DNA of 64,000 nt from Ranitomeya variabilis. Taxonomy: Eukaryota; Chordata; Amphibia; Anura; Dendrobatidae. The translations under genes and the position numbers were made by a program. The stretch spans positions 92,503,988 to 92,567,987 of the forward strand of contig NC_135238.1 of the NCBI RefSeq assembly GCF_051348905.1, given 5' to 3'. Positions 60,702-64,000 of this stretch are shown piece by piece (within the stretch, counting starts at the first letter, position 1; the number at the start of each line of letters is the position of its first letter). The notes under the pieces are model-generated. The model made no database searches. It had not been told where the DNA came from and saw only the letters and a program-made list of their open reading frames with translations.

Positions 60702-61390
60702 TGTTTCCATCATCATCTCACAAACTTGCCATGGCTACGTCTCTACTGATAGTGCAATTGTGAGATTAAGAGTTTCTTCTGCATAAGAAATGAACCAGTG
60801 CTCAGGTTTTTTATGCATGTGACCCTGTGGCTTAGTTGGTTAAGGCGACTGTCTTGTAAACAAGAGACACTGAGTTGAAATCTCAGCAGTACTTTGTTTT
60901 CATCATCAAAGAAACAAACTTCCTATCTTTTCAATCATTCCTAATGTTTCCTACTTTTGTCCTTGCCGTGGCATTCCTTCTATCTGCCTATTCTGTATCA
61001 TAAGCATGTGGCACTGTGGCTTAGTTGGTTAAAGCGCCTGTCTTGTAGACAGGAGACACTGAGTTTGAATCTCAGCAGTTCTTTGTTTCCATCATCATCT
61101 CACAAATTTACCATGGCTACGTCTCTACTGATAGTGCAATTGTGAGATTAAGAGTTTCTTCTGCATAAGAAATGAACCAGTGCTCAGGTTTTAATGCATG
61201 TGACCCTGTGGCTTAGTTGGTTAAGGCGACTGTCTTGTAAACAAGAGACACTGAGTTGAAATCTCAGCAGTGCTTTGTTTTCATCATCTCAGAAACAAAC
61301 TTCCTATCTTTTCAATCATTCCTAATGTTTCCTACTTTTGTCCTTGCCGTGGCATTCCTTCTATCTGCCTATTCTGTATCATAAGCATGT

Positions 61391-61465
61391 GGCACTGTGG
61401 CTTAGTTGGTTAAAGCGCCTGTCTAGTAAACCGGCAGACCCTGAGTTCGAATCTCAGCAGTGCCT
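61391..61465 (+). tRNA. tRNA-Thr(AGT) variant with extra base
   Basis: Body as 49731. Confidence 0.7.
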
Positions 61466-61736
61466 TGTTTCCATCATCATCTCACAAACTTGCCATGGCT
61501 ACGTCTCTACTGATAGTGCAATTGTGAGATTAAGAGTTTCTTCTGCATAAGAAATGAACCAGTGCTCAGGTTTCAATACATGTTGTAAGCATGTGACCCT
61601 GTGGCTTAGTTGGTTAAAGCACCTGTCTTGTAAACGTGAGACCCTGAGTTCAAATCTCAGCAGTGCTTTGTTTTCATCATCTCAGAAACAAACCTCCTAT
61701 CTTTTCTATCATGCCTACTCAGTATCGTAAGCATGT

Positions 61737-61810
61737 GGTGCTGTGGCTTAGTTGGTTAAAGCGCCTGTCTTCTAGACAGGAGACACTGAGTTTGAATCTC
61801 AGCAGTTCTT
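61737..61810 (+). pseudogene. Class E unit with TCT anticodon
   Basis: Loop CTTCTAG between CCTGT and ACAGG, so the anticodon is TCT (nominally Arg). Neighbouring E units in this region have CTTGTAG. TTTGAAT T loop. Single copy. Confidence 0.65.
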
Positions 61811-62118
61811 TGTTTCCATCATCATCTCACAAATTTACCATGGCTACGTCTCTACTTATAAGTGCAATTGTGAGATTAAGAGTTTCTTCTGCATAAGAAA
61901 TGAACCAGTGCTCAGGTTTTAATGCATGTGACCCTGTGGCTTAGTTGGTTAAGGCGACTGTCTTGTAAACAAGAGACACTGAGTTGAAATCTCAGCAGTG
62001 CTTTGTTTTCATCATCTCAGAAACAAACTTCCTATCTTTTCAATCATTCCTAATGTTTCCTACTTTTGTCCTTGCCGTGGCATTCCTTCTATCTGCCTAT
62101 TCTGTATCATAAGCATGT

Positions 62119-62193
62119 GGCACTGTGGCTTAGTTGGTTAAAGCGCCTGTCTAGTAAACCGGCAGACCCTGAGTTCGAATCTCAGCAGTGCCT
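62119..62193 (+). tRNA. tRNA-Thr(AGT) variant with extra base
   Basis: Body as 49731; downstream S1 shortened by 3 bp (CCATCATCTCAC). Confidence 0.7.
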
Positions 62194-62687
62194 TGTTTCC
62201 ATCATCTCACAAACTTGCCATGGCTACGTCTCTACTGATAGTGCAATTGTGAGATTAAGAGTTTCTTCTGCATAAGAAATGAACCAGTGCTCAGGTTTTT
62301 TATGCATGTGACCCTGTGGCTTAGTTGGTTAAGGCGACTGTCTTGTAAACAAGAGACACTGAGTTGAAATCTCAGCAGTGCTTTGTTTTCATCATCTCAG
62401 AAACAAACTTCCTATCTTTTCAATCAATCCTAATGTTTCCTACTTTTGTCCTTGCCGTGGCATTCCTTCTATCTGCCTATTCTGTATCATAAGCATGTGG
62501 CACTGTGGCTTAGTTGGTTAAAGCGCCTGTCTTGTAAACAAGAGACACTGAGTTGAAATCTCAGCAGTGCTTGGTTTTCATCATCTCAGAAACAAACTTC
62601 CTATCTTTTCAATCATTCCTAATGTTTCCTACTTTTGTCCTTGCCGTGGCATTCCTTCTATCTGCCTATTCTGTATCATAGGCATGT

Positions 62688-62761
62688 GGCACTGTGGCTT
62701 AGTTGGTTAAAGCGCCTGTCTTGTAAACAGGAGACCCTGAGTTCGAATCTCAGCAGTGCCT
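62688..62761 (+). tRNA. tRNA-Thr(TGT), canonical class A
   Basis: Perfect cloverleaf and the only canonical class A copy right of 47.3 kb. The 5' flank has ATAGGCATGT, shared with the AGT unit at 63070. Confidence 0.92.
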
Positions 62762-63069
62762 TGTTTCCATCATCATCTCACAAACTTGCCATGGCTACGT
62801 CTCTACTGATAGTGCAATTGTGAGATTAAGAGTTTCTTCTGCATAAGAAATGAACCAGTGCTCAGGTTTTTTATGCATGTGACCCTGTGGCTTAGTTGGT
62901 TAAGGCGACTGTCTTGTAAACAAGAGACACTGAGTTGAAATCTCAGCAGTGCTTTGTTTTCATCATCTCAGAAACAAACTTCCTATCTTTTCAATCATTC
63001 CTAATGTTTCATACTTTTGTCCTTGCCGTGGCATTCCTTCTATCTGCCTATTCTGTATCATAGGCATGT

Positions 63070-63144
63070 GGCACTGTGGCTTAGTTGGTTAAAGCGCCTG
63101 TCTAGTAAACCGGCAGACCCTGAGTTCGAATCTCAGCAGTGCCT
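63070..63144 (+). tRNA. tRNA-Thr(AGT) variant with extra base
   Basis: Last AGT copy. Its S1 has lost about 9 bp (ATAGTGAGATTAAG), which removes the right half of the spacer inverted repeat. Confidence 0.7.
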
Positions 63145-63622
63145 TGTTTCCATCATCTCACAAACTTGCCATGGCTACGTCTCTACTGATAGTGAGATTA
63201 AGAGTTTCTTCTGCATAAGAAATGAACCAGTGCTCAGGTTTTTTATGCATGTGGCTTCGTTGGTTAAGGCGACTGTCTTGTAAACAAGAGACACTGAGTT
63301 GAAATCTCAGCAGTGCTTTGTTTTCATCATCTCAGAAACAAACTTCCTATCTTTTCAATCATTCCTAATGTTTCCTACTTTTGTCCTTGCCGTGGCATTC
63401 CTTCTATCTGCCTATTCTGTATCATAAGCATGTGGCACTGTGGCTTAGTTGGTTAAAGCGCCTGTCTTGTAAACAAGAGACACTGAGTTCAAATCTCAGC
63501 AGTGCTTGGTTTTCATCATCTCAGAAACAAACTTCCTATCTTTTCAATCATTCCTAATGTTTCCTACTTTTGTCCTTGCCGTGGCATTCCTTCTATCTGC
63601 CTACTCTGTATCATAAGCATGT

Positions 63623-63697
63623 GGTGCTGTGGCTTAGTTGGTTACAAGCGCCTGTCTTGTAAACAGGAGACCCTGAGTTCAAATCTCAGCAGTGCCT
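63623..63697 (+). tRNA. tRNA-Thr(TGT), D-loop +C
   Basis: Body as 51759 with the same S2 upstream context. Confidence 0.75.
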
Positions 63698-63815
63698 TGT
63701 TTCCATCATTATCTCACAAACTTGCCATGGCTACGTCTCTACTAATAGTGCAATTGTGAGATTAAGAGTTTCTTCTGCATAAGAAATGAACCAGTGCTCA
63801 GGTTTTAATGCATGT

Positions 63816-63889
63816 GACCCTGTGGCTTAGTTGGTTAAGGCGACTGTCTTGCAAACAAGAGACACTGAGTTGAAATCTCAGCAGTGCTT
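63816..63889 (+). pseudogene. Class C unit with TGC (Ala) anticodon
   Basis: Last complete body in the window; only S2 follows, to the edge. Confidence 0.75.
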
Positions 63890-64000
63890 TGTTTTCATCA
63901 TCTCAGAAACAAACTTCCTATCTTTTCAATCATTCCTAATGTTTCCTACTTTTGTCCTTGCCGTGGCATTCCTTCTATCTGCCTATTCTGTATCATAAGC

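Larger units (their letters stand above)
57988..61160 (+). repeat. Right-end higher-order repeat H3 (3,173 bp, shortened)
   Basis: Follows H2 at an offset of 4,434 until about 60.8 kb, then joins a different spacer (AGTACTTTG, ATCATCAAAG near 60.9 kb) and an E-like unit. Confidence 0.85.
1..64000 (+). repeat. tRNA-Thr tandem array (tRNA-derived satellite)
   Basis: The whole window except 40136-40625 is a head-to-tail array of tRNA-Thr-like units, all in one orientation. Each unit is a 74-75 nt tRNA body followed by one of three spacers (S1, S2, S3). Measured steps between bodies are 189 bp (354 to 543 to 732), 191 bp (732 to 923) and 142 bp (923 to 1065). One 3,590-bp block holds about 20 bodies, which gives roughly 350 in the window. 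The A box (TGGCTTAGTTGG) is nearly invariant; decay is concentrated in the anticodon 3' strand, T loop and acceptor stem. No unrelated gene lies between units. The array continues past both edges. Confidence 0.95.
61161..64000 (+). repeat. Right-end repeat H4, rearranged
   Basis: Starts like H1-H3 with an AGT unit at 61391, then carries two more AGT units (62119, 63070) and a segment from about 63.27 kb matching H1-H3 (D-loop +C unit at 63623). The window ends in S2. Confidence 0.8.

Noticed and set aside
1-64000. tRNA-derived SINE family
   Set aside because: Units are in strict tandem with shared junctions, and have no target-site duplications, A-rich or simple tails, or dispersed orientation.
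1-64000. CRISPR-like array (regular repeats and spacers)
   Set aside because: Repeats are tRNA genes, spacers are also repeated, and eukaryotic features (no CCA, A/B boxes, hAT element) dominate.

Overview
The window is one continuous head-to-tail array of tRNA-threonine genes and their decayed copies, all on the + strand. I estimate roughly 350 tRNA-like units in 64 kb, at about 142, 189 or 190-205 bp per unit. The array runs off both edges: base 1 lies inside a tRNA 3' half, and base 64000 lies a few bases before the next unit. No protein-coding gene is credible. The many small open frames are the same frame re-read through each repeat.

The best units are textbook 74-nt cytosolic tRNA-Thr(TGT): 7-bp acceptor stem GGCACTG/CAGTGCC, D arm with GG, anticodon loop CTTGTAA, T arm CTGAG-TTCGAAT-CTCAG, discriminator T, no encoded CCA. 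The D arm, anticodon stem and part of the variable loop match vertebrate tRNA-Thr genes as I remember them. With a short TIR DNA transposon and a long CT run, this suggests a vertebrate, most likely a teleost, where very large tRNA arrays are known. That assignment is inference.

Units fall into classes. A: intact tRNA-Thr(TGT), 18 perfect copies plus 5 with A26. A-variants: 12 with an extra C in the D loop, 16 with an ACCGG-type anticodon stem, 9 with a mutated T loop, 9 with broken T or acceptor stems, and 6 with an AGT anticodon. E: acceptor mismatch and T loop TTTGAAT. B and C: the invariant T-loop C is lost. D: good A and B boxes but a mispaired acceptor stem. Three spacers separate them. 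S1 follows A and E and carries a conserved 9-bp inverted repeat. S2 (115 bp) follows B and C. S3 (68 bp, a deleted form of S2) follows D.

Above the unit level the array is a mosaic of higher-order repeats. Block P is at 1-3.95 kb and again at 28.03-31.98 kb. Block Q is at about 4.6-15.4 kb and again at 17.7-27.5 kb, differing by whole-unit gains and losses. Tandem duplications of 1,082, 962, 770, 1,858 and 3,590 bp follow, and then a 4.05/4.43/3.17-kb ladder from 49.5 kb to the right edge. The only foreign sequence is a 490-bp non-autonomous hAT-like transposon at 40136-40625, inserted into the 3' end of a D unit with an 8-bp target duplication.

The likely output is tRNA-Thr from a minority of copies. 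Most units look like satellite spread by unequal exchange. Some D units look transcribable by RNA polymerase III yet unlikely to mature as tRNA.
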